64,000 bases of DNA from assembly GCF_900142675.1 (NCBI RefSeq), contig NZ_FRBS01000002.1, positions 248,001-312,000 of the forward strand, given 5' to 3'. Position 1 is the first letter of the stretch. Every line of letters begins with the position of its first letter. Of this stretch, positions 30,640 to 40,501 are shown one piece after another. The DNA comes from Shouchella rhizosphaerae. GTDB lineage: Bacteria; Bacillota; Bacilli; Bacillales; Bacillaceae_D. The notes under the pieces were generated by a model that was not told where the DNA came from, searched no databases, and was given only the letters and a program-made list of their open reading frames with translations. The translations under genes and the position numbers were made by a program.

Positions 30640-31959
30640 TTATGGCCGGCGCCTGGCTGTTTGTTGCAACGGGTCCCATACACTGTTAAAAGGAGGGGAA
30701 TAGCCTAAATCAAGTTCTTCGAGATCTTGCATGGTCATGCCATGGTACAATGCGGTCGCAAGGACATCGCAGCGTTTGTCGACGCCTTTTGTCCCGATGA
30801 ACTGGCCGCCTAGGACGACGCCCGTTTCTGCATGGAACTGAAGGCGTATATGGATCGTTTCGTTTGTTGGGTAATAGCCAGCAACATGGGGAAGCTTGGC
30901 TTGCACGCATTTGTAAGGATAGCCGATTTCCTCGATTTCACGGGAAGACAAACCAGTACGTGCGAGCGCTAAGTCAAAGAACTGGTAAATTTGCGTCCCG
31001 ACAATTCCCATGAAGACGCGTGTGTTCCCACACATGTTCAGGCCAGCGATCCGCCCTTGCTTATTCGCATGCGTGCCAAGGGGGTAATACATGTCTTTGT
31101 TGATTAGACGGTGATACTGCGTTGCGCAATCGCCTGCTGCATAAACGTCAGGCACATTTGTTTCCATATAGCGGTTCACACGAATGGCGCCGTTGTTGTT
31201 GAGGTGAATATCGGTATTTCGCAAAAAGTCGGTATTTGGGCGAACGCCGACCGCAACAATGACGATGTCGGTAGGACATTCAGTCAAGTTGGTGCGTATG
31301 CCAGTAACGTGGCCGTCTTTGTCGCCGCTAAAGCCAATGATTTCGTGATTTAACTCAAGCTCGATCCCCTCATTAATTGCTTTCTCATGAATATAATCCG
31401 CCATTTCCTTATCAAAATTCATCGCCAGCCGCTTGGCCCGTTCCAAAATCCTTACATGGTGGTTCGCTTTAGCGAGATTTTCAGCTACTTCCAGCCCAAT
31501 CGAACCACCGCCGATGACGGTTACGGTTTTCTTTTCCGTACCGAGGGCAGCAATTATTTTTTTTGCATCTGGAATGGTTTTTAATGTATAAATCCCTTTT
31601 AAATCGCCGTTTTCCCAGTCGGGAATGACAGGGCTCGCCCCTGAGGCGATTAACAGTTTGTCGTAAGGAAGGCAAAAGCCATCCCCGGAAACCGTTTTTT
31701 GTTTCGTATCAACTGCCTTTACCTCATGGTTAATGCGGGCGTCGATGCCATGCTTGATGCGATAGGTGTCGGCATCCCGGGCGATAAGTTTGCGATCTGA
31801 TTCAATTTCGCCACCGATCCAGTAGGGCAAGCCACACTGGGCGTACGAATAATGTTCGCCTCTTTCCAATACAGTAATATCGGCTTGTGCATCTTTGCGA
31901 ACGAGCTGCATGGCTGCGCTCATTCCAGCTGCATCGCCGCCGATGATGATATATTTCAC
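30640..31959 (-). CDS. cdr: CoA-disulfide reductase
   Basis: The 439-residue flavoprotein reduces CoA disulfide with NAD(P)H and keeps the thiol pool reduced. GGDAAGMSAA is the FAD loop, C42 in SYAQCGLPYW is the single redox Cys of this subgroup, GGGSIGLE the NAD(P) loop, and VYAAGDCA the second FAD motif. The start is GTG at 31959, six bases after AAGGCGGG; an upstream ATG 25 codons away has no ribosome site. NADH oxidase is a possible related activity; the missing second Cys favours CoA-disulfide reductase. Confidence 0.87.
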   Translation of the reverse strand: MKYIIIGGDAAGMSAAMQLVRKDAQADITVLERGEHYSYAQCGLPYWIGGEIESDRKLIARDADTYRIKHGIDARINHEVKAVDTKQKTVSGDGFCLPYDKLLIASGASPVIPDWENGDLKGIYTLKTIPDAKKIIAALGTEKKTVTVIGGGSIGLEVAENLAKANHHVRILERAKRLAMNFDKEMADYIHEKAINEGIELELNHEIIGFSGDKDGHVTGIRTNLTECPTDIVIVAVGVRPNTDFLRNTDIHLNNNGAIRVNRYMETNVPDVYAAGDCATQYHRLINKDMYYPLGTHANKQGRIAGLNMCGNTRVFMGIVGTQIYQFFDLALARTGLSSREIEEIGYPYKCVQAKLPHVAGYYPTNETIHIRLQFHAETGVVLGGQFIGTKGVDKRCDVLATALYHGMTMQDLEELDLGYSPPFNSVWDPLQQTARRRP

Positions 31960-32069
31960 ATGAATCCCGCCTTTTCTGTGCTTGGTTTTAATGAAAACGG
32001 CCTTTTGAACAAAGTACAAATAGTATTCCCGCAAACCGAATGAACAAACCGCGTTGTCCCTTAGCTAGA

Positions 32070-32099
32070 TTGACCGTTAATGAAGGCGTATACTATAAT
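32070..32099 (+). promoter_or_regulatory. Sigma-A promoter of prfA
   Basis: TTGACC and TATAAT are 18 bases apart. The expected start point (about 32106) would place GGAG at or near the very 5' end of the mRNA. Confidence 0.82.
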
Positions 32100-32116
32100 G
32101 GGGAAGGAGTGCCGCA

Positions 32117-32143
32117 ATGAAGAATGAGGTGACGTCGTGTTAG
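32117..32143 (+). CDS. Eight-codon mini-ORF overlapping the prfA start
   Basis: AAGGAG, then after seven bases an ATG, encodes MKNEVTSC and ends in TAG. The TAG overlaps codons 2-3 of prfA, in a different frame. UAG is read only by RF1, the product of prfA. Translation of this mini-ORF is not proven. Confidence 0.3.
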   Translation: MKNEVTSC

Positions 32144-33207
32144 AACGATTGCAAGCAGTAGAAGATCGTTATGAGTACTTAAACGAGCAATTAAGCGATC
32201 CCAATGTGATTAGCAATGCAACAAAATTAAGAGAATACTCAAAAGAACAAGCACAAATAGAAGAAACCGTACAAACGTATCGACAATATAAACAAGTCAC
32301 AGAACAATTGGCAGATGCAAAAGCGATGCTCGAAGAAAAGCTCGATGATGACATGTATCAAATGGTAAAGGAAGAGCTGGATGAGTTGAGCGAGCGAAAG
32401 GCCGAATTGGAAGAACGCTTGAAAATTTTATTGTTGCCAAAAGACCCGAATGATGACAAAAACGTAATTGTCGAAATTCGCGGTGCTGCTGGCGGCGACG
32501 AGGCACAGCTTTTTGCAGCTGACCTTTACAAAATGTACCACCGCTATGCTGAAATGCAAGGCTGGAAAACAGAAGTCATTGAAGCCCACGCGACTGAGCT
32601 TGGCGGCTACAAAGAAATTATCTTTATGGTCAATGGCAGCGGCGCATATTCAAAGCTTAAATACGAAAATGGCGCGCATCGCGTACAACGGGTGCCGCAA
32701 ACGGAATCAGGCGGCCGCATCCATACATCGACGGCGACGGTGGCCGTGCTTCCAGAAGCAGAAGAAGTGGAAATTGACATTCACGAAAAAGACATCCGCG
32801 TGGATACATTTGCATCGAGCGGCCCAGGTGGGCAAAGCGTCAATACGACAATGTCAGCCGTGCGCTTAACCCATTTGCCGACAAATACAGTTGTTTCATG
32901 CCAAGACGAAAAATCGCAAATTAAAAACAAAGAAAAAGCGATGAAAGTCCTCCGCGCCCGTATTTTTGATAAAGTTCAGCAAGAAGCGCAAGCAGAATAC
33001 GCGGAGTCCCGCAAACTTGCCGTCGGTACAGGCGATCGCTCAGAGCGAATCCGTACGTATAATTTTCCCCAAAGCCGTGTAACGGACCACCGCATCGGTT
33101 TAACGCTGCAGAAACTTGAGCAAGTTTTGCAAGGCAAGCTTGATGAAATCATTGATGCCCTTGTAGTTGCCGATCAATCAGAAGCAATGAAAAAGGCAGA
33201 GGAATAA
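32137..33207 (+). CDS. prfA: Peptide chain release factor 1
   Basis: RF1 recognises UAA and UAG and hydrolyses peptidyl-tRNA. The 356-residue product has the GGQ loop in [17 protein letters not shown] and the stop-recognition PxT-type loop ([13 protein letters not shown]). The start is GTG at 32137, five bases after GAGGTGA. A mini-ORF with a better-placed ribosome site overlaps the start. The stop overlaps the prmC start by one base. Confidence 0.95.
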   Translation: MLERLQAVEDRYEYLNEQLSDPNVISNATKLREYSKEQAQIEETVQTYRQYKQVTEQLADAKAMLEEKLDDDMYQMVKEELDELSERKAELEERLKILLLPKDPNDDKNVIVEIRGAAGGDEAQLFAADLYKMYHRYAEMQGWKTEVIEAHATELGGYKEIIFMVNGSGAYSKLKYENGAHRVQRVPQTESGGRIHTSTATVAVLPEAEEVEIDIHEKDIRVDTFASSGPGGQSVNTTMSAVRLTHLPTNTVVSCQDEKSQIKNKEKAMKVLRARIFDKVQQEAQAEYAESRKLAVGTGDRSERIRTYNFPQSRVTDHRIGLTLQKLEQVLQGKLDEIIDALVVADQSEAMKKAEE

Positions 33208-34073
33208 TGGCGATTACGATTCACGAAGCTCTTCGCTGGGCTTCGTCTTTTTTGCAGGAAAACGGAGTTGAACCTACAGCAGGGGAATGGCTATTGCGGC
33301 ACCATGGGAACATGGAACGGGCCAAACTATTGGCAAGCTTAAGAGACCCCCTCCCAGAACCAGTTTGGCAAGCATTTAAACAAGATGTGGCCGTCATGGC
33401 TTCAGGGGTTCCTGTCCAGCACGTACTCGGCTATGAACAATTTTATGGGCGGACGTTTCTCGTTAATGGCGACGTCCTTATTCCTCGCCCAGAAACAGAA
33501 GAGCTTGTTGCGCTCGTGCTTAATCAATTAAAGCCTGGCCCTCAAGCCATCCTTGATGTCGGTACGGGCAGTGGGGCGATTGCGCTTACGTTAAAGCTAG
33601 AGCGACCCGATTGCTATGTAACCGCGACTGATATTTCCGAGAAAGCGCTAGACGTTGCCCGGGAAAATGCCCAGCGGTTAGGTGCCGACATAACGTTTGC
33701 CAAAGGCGATTTACTAGCGCCAGTAGCAGGAGCGGTATTTGATGTCATTGTGTCCAATCCCCCCTATATTCCGTATCGTGATCGGGACAGCCTTGCGGTC
33801 CATGTGCGTGAATTCGAACCGGAAATGGCATTGTTTGCTGAAGAAGATGGGCTAATGTTTTATCGGCGGCTGGCGGAAGAAGTGCCCGCTTGCATCCATC
33901 CGCGCTCATTGGTCGCAGTCGAAATTGGCGCTGGCCAAGGCGAAGCGGTTCAAGCGTTGTTTGCTGCCGCGTTTCCCTTTGCTGATATAAACATTGTCTA
34001 TGACATAAATGGGAAAGACCGGATTGTGTTTGTTTCTGGCAATCTGGGACGGCAAGGCCATAATATTGATTAG
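33207..34073 (+). CDS. prmC: Release factor glutamine methyltransferase
   Basis: The enzyme methylates the Gln of the GGQ loop of release factors using S-adenosylmethionine. The 288-residue product has the SAM loop DVGTGSGAIALTL and the catalytic NPPY in VSNPPYIPYRD. TAATG overlap with prfA shows translational coupling, in keeping with the shared substrate. Confidence 0.94.
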   Translation: MAITIHEALRWASSFLQENGVEPTAGEWLLRHHGNMERAKLLASLRDPLPEPVWQAFKQDVAVMASGVPVQHVLGYEQFYGRTFLVNGDVLIPRPETEELVALVLNQLKPGPQAILDVGTGSGAIALTLKLERPDCYVTATDISEKALDVARENAQRLGADITFAKGDLLAPVAGAVFDVIVSNPPYIPYRDRDSLAVHVREFEPEMALFAEEDGLMFYRRLAEEVPACIHPRSLVAVEIGAGQGEAVQALFAAAFPFADINIVYDINGKDRIVFVSGNLGRQGHNID

Positions 34074-34114
34074 CGCTCCTTCTGTTTTTGTCGAATGATT
34101 TTGTGTTTAAAACG

Positions 34115-34148
34115 GCCTTTTCCTGACCAACATTGGTAAGGAAAGGGC
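34115..34148 (+). promoter_or_regulatory. Hairpin overlapping the spoIIR ribosome site
   Basis: A 15-position stem (13 Watson-Crick pairs, one G-U, one mismatch) with an ACAT loop forms between GCCTTTTCCTGACCA and TGGTAAGGAAAGGGC. The right arm covers most of the AAAGGGCGG ribosome site. There is no T tract, so it is not a typical terminator. Confidence 0.55.
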
Positions 34149-34158
34149 GGTGCAATCA

Positions 34159-34788
34159 ATGAAACCAAGAGCTATTATGTATCTATTAATCTCTTTATTT
34201 GTAGGTTTAATGAGTTGGGAAGCACAGAATGCACAGGCGGAAGGCGCCTATCATGGACAAGTTTCTGCGGATGATGCTATCCGCTTACGGATATTAGCCA
34301 ATAGCGACTCGATTGCCGATCAAGCAATAAAACGGGAAATTCGTGACGAAGTAAATGCCGCTATTGGAGAATGGATCGGGGAAATGGCAACGATGGACGA
34401 AGCTGCTGCTGAAATTGCTTCACGTGTTCCTGAGCTTGAAGCGATCGTAGCAGAGCAGCTAGCAGCAAAAGGCGTCGACCAAGACTATTCCGTTGCGTTT
34501 GATAAAGAGGTTGCCTTTCCAACGAAGCTGTACGGAAACATGGTATACCCTGCTGGACTGTACCACGCTGTCCTGATTACATTAGGGGAAGGTCAAGGCG
34601 AAAATTGGTGGTGTGTACTGTTTCCGCCATTATGCTTTTTAGACATGGACAATGGCGAAGCGACCAATACAGCGGCAGAAGGTAGCAATAGCGACCAATA
34701 CAGCGGCACCGAGGAAGCTGCCGAAGTGGAAACATCGTTTTTCTTTGTAGAATGGTTTGAATCGATCTGGGATCGGTTATTTGCCTAA
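34159..34788 (+). CDS. spoIIR: Stage II sporulation protein R
   Basis: SpoIIR is secreted from the forespore and triggers SpoIIGA-dependent processing of pro-sigma-E in the mother cell. The 209-residue product has a signal peptide (about 1-27), the conserved IRLRILANSDS and the WWCVLFPPLCFLD stretch. A Ser/Asn/Glu-rich region precedes a C-terminal aromatic segment. I use the ATG at 34159 after GGCGGTG; a GTG three codons upstream overlaps that site. In B. subtilis the gene is transcribed by sigma-F. Confidence 0.92.
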   Translation: MKPRAIMYLLISLFVGLMSWEAQNAQAEGAYHGQVSADDAIRLRILANSDSIADQAIKREIRDEVNAAIGEWIGEMATMDEAAAEIASRVPELEAIVAEQLAAKGVDQDYSVAFDKEVAFPTKLYGNMVYPAGLYHAVLITLGEGQGENWWCVLFPPLCFLDMDNGEATNTAAEGSNSDQYSGTEEAAEVETSFFFVEWFESIWDRLFA

Positions 34789-34842
34789 TAGGCATATTTG
34801 TACAAGCCCTCTCATAGGATGAAGTAAAAGGAGGGGGCGGAG

Positions 34843-35292
34843 ATGGCTTTTACCGTTCGAAAAATGGAAGAAACAGACCTGCTGGCTGTTCAGGCATTAT
34901 TTGCCCGGATGCAAACCAAACAACCCGTAACGTTAGAAGACCCATTGATTGTCGTAGAAAATGACGCAGGCGAATTGATTGCAACAGTGGGCCTGGAAAA
35001 AGCCACTATCTACGGTTTGCTCCGGACCATGGTCATGGACAGCGCAAAAATGAGTTCAAGTGCATTGGTTGAATTTATCCAAATGGCGCTAGCCTATGCG
35101 CAAACAGAAGGAGTAGAAACCGTGTTTGCTGCCAGTCAAGGCAACGCCACATTATTTGAACTGCTCGGCTTTAAACGTCAAGAAACCGATGCCATACCAA
35201 ATGAAATAAAAGAAATGGAGCACTATCAAACGGTAGTGGGACAGGATGGCGTTTCCATTTGGGCTTATGTTTGTTCGCCTTTTTCTTCCTAA
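34843..35292 (+). CDS. ywlB: GNAT-like protein (YwlB)
   Basis: The 149-residue protein has a GNAT-type fold by pattern: an N-terminal FTVRKMEETDLLAVQALF helix region (given in part) and a C-terminal LFELLGFKRQE. The acetyl-CoA loop is poorly conserved. It lies between spoIIR and ywlC, the position of ywlB in B. subtilis. AAAGGAGG precedes the ATG. The substrate is unknown. Confidence 0.75.
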   Translation: MAFTVRKMEETDLLAVQALFARMQTKQPVTLEDPLIVVENDAGELIATVGLEKATIYGLLRTMVMDSAKMSSSALVEFIQMALAYAQTEGVETVFAASQGNATLFELLGFKRQETDAIPNEIKEMEHYQTVVGQDGVSIWAYVCSPFSS

Positions 35293-35364
35293 CTGTGGAT
35301 TTGTGGATAAGGATTGTGAATAGTTGAGTCAAATAAAATAAAAATAGCGCTCTATTAACTTATG

Positions 35365-35399
35365 AACAGGTTATCCACAGGTGTGGGTAACCTGTTTTC
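35365..35399 (+). terminator. Terminator of ywlB built from two facing DnaA boxes
   Basis: AACAGGTTATCCACA and TGTGGGTAACCTGTT form a 15-bp stem with one wobble, followed by TTC. Both arms contain a DnaA box, so the same DNA is a DnaA palindrome and an RNA hairpin. Confidence 0.7.
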
Positions 35400-35512
35400 G
35401 GCAGCTGACTTTCTGTTTTGATAAATGAGACTATAAGGGATAACCATTGACATAAAAGGATTTTTTCGATTTGATTAATGTGGATGGAAAAGCGAGAGGA
35501 AGGCGAACACGA

Positions 35513-36541
<1,029 letters not shown>

Positions 36542-36638
36542 CATTTAGTTTGTGAAAATGCCTTTGTTGGCTAAATAGACTGTCGGCTGACTACCGCTTA
36601 TGGTATGATCAGGAAAAGGGTGAGTACGGAGGGGAAAG

Positions 36639-37448
36639 ATGGCAAGGTTTGAGGCAAAGATGAACTACTCTACGTTTGTAGAGAAAGAAACAGACGTAAT
36701 ATACGGGACGATACAAGTAAGGCTTGCACGTGAGGAATGGGACGTTCCTTATTATATTGTATCCGATGACGTATTTGCCCATGAACGAAGAGAGTTTGAC
36801 GGGCGAGGCGAATTACAAGAGATTTTAGATATGATTTCGTTTTTTTATAACGAAACAGATGCAGAGCTCGAGAGTGTGGTGATTTTGAAGCCGTTTCCTG
36901 AAGCGATTGCAGCCACCGAGTCATTTTCAGATTGGCTTGAAGAGTGGCAGCGCTATTTTCACTTAAGCGGGTTGAAAGATGTAGGCTATATTCATGATGT
37001 GGCCCGTCCTGATGCTGACGCGATCGCTCAAATCTTGGAAGACCATGGTTTTGAAAAAGAACTTATGTCTGAGGACGAAAACAGAGCCTTCTATTTTTAC
37101 TCGACAGCATTGCCTGTCCCTGTTGATTTCCCGAATGACGAGGAAGGCATCGTTTTACAACAGTTAAAAAATGCTGGCTGCGATTTGGAGAAACCACGGG
37201 AAGTAGAATTCATATTATTAATTGAGAATAAACGAATGGCGAAGAAAGCAGCGAGGCTAGTGAGCCAACATGGGTTTGAAACAAGCCTCCATGAAGAAGA
37301 ACAAGGCTATGCCCTTTCCTGTACATTAGAAATGGTGCTAACATACAAAGCGGTTAAAGCGAAATTAAAGGAACTCGAAGACTTGACAACGGAGTTCGGC
37401 GCTGTTTTGGATGGCTGGAGCGCCATGACGGATGAAGTAGAACAATAA
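36639..37448 (+). CDS. RraB-domain protein with N-terminal DUF695-like region
   Basis: The 269-residue soluble, acidic protein has a C-terminal domain (about 155-260) with the RraB pattern: FPNDEEGIVLQQLKNAG, DLEKPREVEFILL and a final GAVLDGWSAM. In Gammaproteobacteria RraB inhibits RNase E, but I see no RNase E gene in this window. The N-terminal part (10-140) may be DUF695-like; I am not certain. ACGGAGGGG precedes the ATG. It sits between ywlC and mntP. Confidence 0.72.
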   Translation: MARFEAKMNYSTFVEKETDVIYGTIQVRLAREEWDVPYYIVSDDVFAHERREFDGRGELQEILDMISFFYNETDAELESVVILKPFPEAIAATESFSDWLEEWQRYFHLSGLKDVGYIHDVARPDADAIAQILEDHGFEKELMSEDENRAFYFYSTALPVPVDFPNDEEGIVLQQLKNAGCDLEKPREVEFILLIENKRMAKKAARLVSQHGFETSLHEEEQGYALSCTLEMVLTYKAVKAKLKELEDLTTEFGAVLDGWSAMTDEVEQ

Positions 37449-37459
37449 TCAAAGATGAA

Positions 37460-37490
37460 AGTCTGTTGCTATAAGCGGCAGGCTTTTTTT
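37460..37490 (+). terminator. Terminator before mntP
   Basis: AGTCTGTTGC and GCGGCAGGCT pair over ten positions with several G-U pairs and are followed by seven T. Confidence 0.72.
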
Positions 37491-37498
37491 CTGTTCCT

Positions 37499-37529
37499 TT
37501 TTAGACAACCGCTTTCAGCTTGTCTAAAA
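37499..37529. promoter_or_regulatory. Inverted repeat upstream of mntP
   Basis: TTTTAGACAA and TTGTCTAAAA are perfect 10-base arms separated by 11 bases, 58 bases before the mntP start. It could be an operator or an RNA hairpin. It does not match the Mn riboswitch or an MntR site that I know. Confidence 0.4.
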
Positions 37530-37586
37530 TTTCGCAGGCGCGCATATGTTCAAATAGCATGTTTTTTGCGAAAGAGGGGATAAACA

Positions 37587-38129
37587 ATGCATGAGTTTGT
37601 GACGATATGTATAATGGCGGCAGCTTTAGGGATGGATGCCTTTTCTGTGGCGCTCGGTATGGGCATGTTGAAGTTGTCAGGCAAGCAAATTTTCCGAATC
37701 GGCTTGACAATTGGTTTGTTTCATGTGGCCATGCCCCTCGCCGGAATGGCTGTAGGAAAATGGCTTTCAGGCCACTTTGATGTCATTGCGACTTATATTG
37801 GCGGGGGCTTATTATTGATAATTGGCGTACAAATGGCGCTAAACGCATTTTCTGACCATGAAGCTGAAGGATTGAAGCCCGCTGGTTGGGGTTTGCTTCT
37901 ATTTGCTGTCGGTGTCAGCCTTGACAGCTTTTCTGCCGGACTGTCATTCGGCATTCTTGGCACAGAAATGTATGTGACCGTCGGAATGATCGGAGCGATG
38001 AGCATGGTGATGTCATGGATTGGCTTAATCGTTGGCTCTCATTTTCAAAAGTTTTTAGGTGCATATGGCGAGCTGCTAGGCGGCCTAGTGTTGATTGGCT
38101 TTGGCTTAAAGATCATGCTTCCCCTCTAA
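37587..38129 (+). CDS. mntP: Manganese efflux pump MntP
   Basis: The 180-residue protein has six membrane segments and two conserved Asp motifs, GMDAFSVALGMG in the first segment and SLDSFSAGLSFG in the fourth, typical of the MntP family. It exports Mn(II). GAGGGG precedes the ATG. By position it equals ywlD of B. subtilis. Regulation is unclear; see the inverted repeat upstream. Confidence 0.88.
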   Translation: MHEFVTICIMAAALGMDAFSVALGMGMLKLSGKQIFRIGLTIGLFHVAMPLAGMAVGKWLSGHFDVIATYIGGGLLLIIGVQMALNAFSDHEAEGLKPAGWGLLLFAVGVSLDSFSAGLSFGILGTEMYVTVGMIGAMSMVMSWIGLIVGSHFQKFLGAYGELLGGLVLIGFGLKIMLPL

Positions 38130-38243
38130 TGCCAAGGGAACGGCCGTCCCGATGTTTCCATAGCGTAATGATGGAGCTCGTTTAACCCCCAAAAGCAGAT
38201 ATGGTAGACTAAAACAAACGACTTTGGGAGGAAAAACGACGAA

Positions 38244-38675
38244 ATGAAAAAACGTGTATTGGTTGTATGCACTGGGAATACATGCCGCTCGCCGCTTGCG
38301 GAAGCGTTTTTAAGAAAAGAAGGGAAAGGCGCCTTCGAAGTACGCTCTGCTGGTCTTTTTGCTCATGCAGGAAGCGGGCTTTCGAGCGGCTCTCAATATG
38401 TACTTGAAAAAGAAGGCTTACTGTACAAGCATGAAGCGAAGCAAGTCACTGCAGAATTAATCGATTGGGCTGATATCGTGTTGGTCATGTCACAAAGCCA
38501 TAAAGCACAGCTTGAAAGCATGTACGAGCATGTAGAGGTGCAAACGCTGAAAGAAGCTGCTGGCGAAACAGGTGACATTTCCGATCCATTTGGTGGCTCT
38601 ACAGAAACGTATGAAAAAACCGCCGCGGAAATTAAAGCGGCCGTATTAAAATTCATTGAAAAAAACGAAGCATAG
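38244..38675 (+). CDS. ywlE: Protein arginine phosphatase (YwlE)
   Basis: This low-molecular-weight phosphatase of 143 residues has the CTGNTCRS loop (C9, R15) and the general acid in DPFGGS. The Thr in the loop (T13) corresponds to the residue that selects phosphoarginine over phosphotyrosine in YwlE. It would reverse McsB-type arginine phosphorylation. The chemoreceptor gene starts 12 bases after its stop. Confidence 0.9.
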   Translation: MKKRVLVVCTGNTCRSPLAEAFLRKEGKGAFEVRSAGLFAHAGSGLSSGSQYVLEKEGLLYKHEAKQVTAELIDWADIVLVMSQSHKAQLESMYEHVEVQTLKEAAGETGDISDPFGGSTETYEKTAAEIKAAVLKFIEKNEA

Positions 38676-38686
38676 AGGGTGACGAT

Positions 38687-40000
38687 GTGGAAGGGAACGG
38701 TGTCGGCAGAACATATAAATTCAGCATTCGCAAAAAGTTAGTAGTAGGAGTCAGCGCAGTAGCCGTTGTAACATTTGCCTGCAGCGCGTTTATTTTATAT
38801 TTCCTGGCTGATTATCTCGCGCAGGCGATGTCCATTGACCCTCGGTTGGTGATACCGTTAACTTTATTTGTCGGTGTCATTTGGAGCGCCATTTTTGGCT
38901 ATTTGCTTGCTCCCTTTATTACAAAACCTTTAAGCGAATTGGAACGGGCTGTCACACAAGCAGCTGCTGGTTCTGTCAATACATCTGTAAAACTTTCCAA
39001 ATCGGATGACGAGCTACGGGCTCTAGGGATTGCTTGCAATGACATGCTTGCCAGCTTAAAGCAAATGACTTCGGACATTGAGGTGAATTTTGTCGAAACC
39101 GATAAGCGTGTCAAACAGCTTGCTGATGCTACGGAGCGATCTTCGAGCCAAGGTAATCAAATTGGTTTAACGATGGCAGAGATCGCCAGTGGCGCTGAAG
39201 CCTCTGCAAAGGCAATTCAGGAAACGGCAGCCACCTTAGAAGATACGACGCTTATGGCGACAGAAATGAAAGCAAAAGCAGACTCCTCAAAAGGCCAAGC
39301 CGAAGAGATGGTTGCTACTCTCGAAGAAAGCCGCAAACGGACAGATTCGCTCGTGAACGGAGTGGGCGAGCTATCAAAAAAGCAAGAGGCATCTTTGCAG
39401 TCTGTCCGCCGTTTGGAACAGCAAGCGGCGGAAGTAGAAACAATCGCTAGTTTCGTTGGCTCGATCGCCAAACAGACGAATTTGCTCGCTTTAAATGCGT
39501 CAATAGAGGCGTCAAGAGCTGGCGAACATGGCAAAGGCTTTGCCGTAGTTGCTAACGAAGTGCGAAACCTGGCAGATGAGTGCGGCCGTGCTGTCGCTTC
39601 TATAGGGGAATTAATTGCTGCCATCCAAGAAGAAATGCAGCAAACGGTGGCCGATATTGAAGCGCAAGCAGCGGTTGCCCGAAAACAGAGAGAGGAAAGC
39701 GAACAGACCACTGCAGCAATTGCCAAGATGGAAGCGTCTGTGAAAACGGTAGCCGCATTAATCGGCGAAGTGTCACTATTGTCAGACAAGCAGCGGCAAT
39801 CGATCAAGGAAAGCTCATTAAAAACACAGGAAGTGGCAGCGATTGCAGAAGAAACATCTGCCGGAGCAGAGGAAGTCGCCGCGATGACAGAGGAACAAAG
39901 CCAAGCTTTAGAGGAAGCGGCAAAGCTATCCTTTGACTTAGCGAATCAAGCCAAGCAATTGAAGACAACGATTGAAAAGTTTACAATAGAATCAACCTAG
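38687..40000 (+). CDS. Methyl-accepting chemotaxis protein with a minimal outer loop
   Basis: The 437-residue receptor has two membrane segments (about 19-40 and 53-75) joined by only about 12 residues, then a HAMP domain (about 76-130) and the signalling coiled coil with the tip [20 protein letters not shown] (near 265-285). There is no periplasmic-type ligand domain, so sensing is probably intramembrane or cytoplasmic. The start is GTG after AGAGGGTGA. It lies inside the ywlE-rpiB region, where B. subtilis has no receptor as I recall. Confidence 0.9.
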   Translation: MEGNGVGRTYKFSIRKKLVVGVSAVAVVTFACSAFILYFLADYLAQAMSIDPRLVIPLTLFVGVIWSAIFGYLLAPFITKPLSELERAVTQAAAGSVNTSVKLSKSDDELRALGIACNDMLASLKQMTSDIEVNFVETDKRVKQLADATERSSSQGNQIGLTMAEIASGAEASAKAIQETAATLEDTTLMATEMKAKADSSKGQAEEMVATLEESRKRTDSLVNGVGELSKKQEASLQSVRRLEQQAAEVETIASFVGSIAKQTNLLALNASIEASRAGEHGKGFAVVANEVRNLADECGRAVASIGELIAAIQEEMQQTVADIEAQAAVARKQREESEQTTAAIAKMEASVKTVAALIGEVSLLSDKQRQSIKESSLKTQEVAAIAEETSAGAEEVAAMTEEQSQALEEAAKLSFDLANQAKQLKTTIEKFTIEST

Positions 40001-40001
40001 T

Positions 40002-40027
40002 AAAAGCGTCGATATAGGACGCTTTTT
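40002..40027 (+). terminator. Terminator of the chemoreceptor gene
   Basis: AAAAGCGTC and GACGCTTTT form a 9-bp stem with a seven-base loop and a T run. Confidence 0.9.
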
Positions 40028-40051
40028 TTAAACCAAAAGGAGTGTCCAACA

Positions 40052-40501
40052 ATGAAAATTGCGATTGCTTCAGACCACGGTGGAACAAGGCTTCGTGCAG
40101 AGATTACAGCGATGTTAGAGGAAATGGGGCTTTCCTATAAAGATTTTGGCTGTGATTGTGAAGGTTCTGTCGATTACCCGGATTATGCCCTTCCTGTCGC
40201 AGAAAAAGTGGCGCAAGGAGAGTTTGACCGCGGCATTTTAATTTGTGGGACGGGCATCGGCATGTCAATTGCTGCCAATAAAGTAAAAGGCATACGTTGT
40301 GCCCTTGTTCATGATACGTTTAGCGCAAAAGCGACAAGACAGCATAACGATACAAATATGATTGCATTAGGGGAGCGTGTCATCGGCCCTGGACTTGCTG
40401 TTGAAATTGTTCAAACATGGCTCGGGGAAGCGTTTGAAGGCGGACGCCACCAGACGAGAATCGGCAAAATTGCTGCTTATGAAGAGAAGGCAGGCTTATG
40501 A
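40052..40501 (+). CDS. rpiB: Ribose-5-phosphate isomerase B
   Basis: The 149-residue isomerase interconverts ribose-5-phosphate and ribulose-5-phosphate. SDHGG at the N-terminus, the CGTGIGMSIAANK loop and RQHNDTNMI are family signatures. AAAGGAG precedes the ATG. It equals ywlF and overlaps ywlG by four bases. Confidence 0.93.
   Translation: MKIAIASDHGGTRLRAEITAMLEEMGLSYKDFGCDCEGSVDYPDYALPVAEKVAQGEFDRGILICGTGIGMSIAANKVKGIRCALVHDTFSAKATRQHNDTNMIALGERVIGPGLAVEIVQTWLGEAFEGGRHQTRIGKIAAYEEKAGL

Noticed and set aside
34089-34095. TGTCGAA, a possible Spo0A box before spoIIR
   Set aside because: A 7-base match is expected about eight times by chance in this window on both strands, and SpoIIR is known as a sigma-F gene.
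39217-39807. A 196-codon minus-strand open frame opposite the chemoreceptor gene
   Set aside because: Ser/Ala-rich antisense of a coiled coil; no ribosome site.
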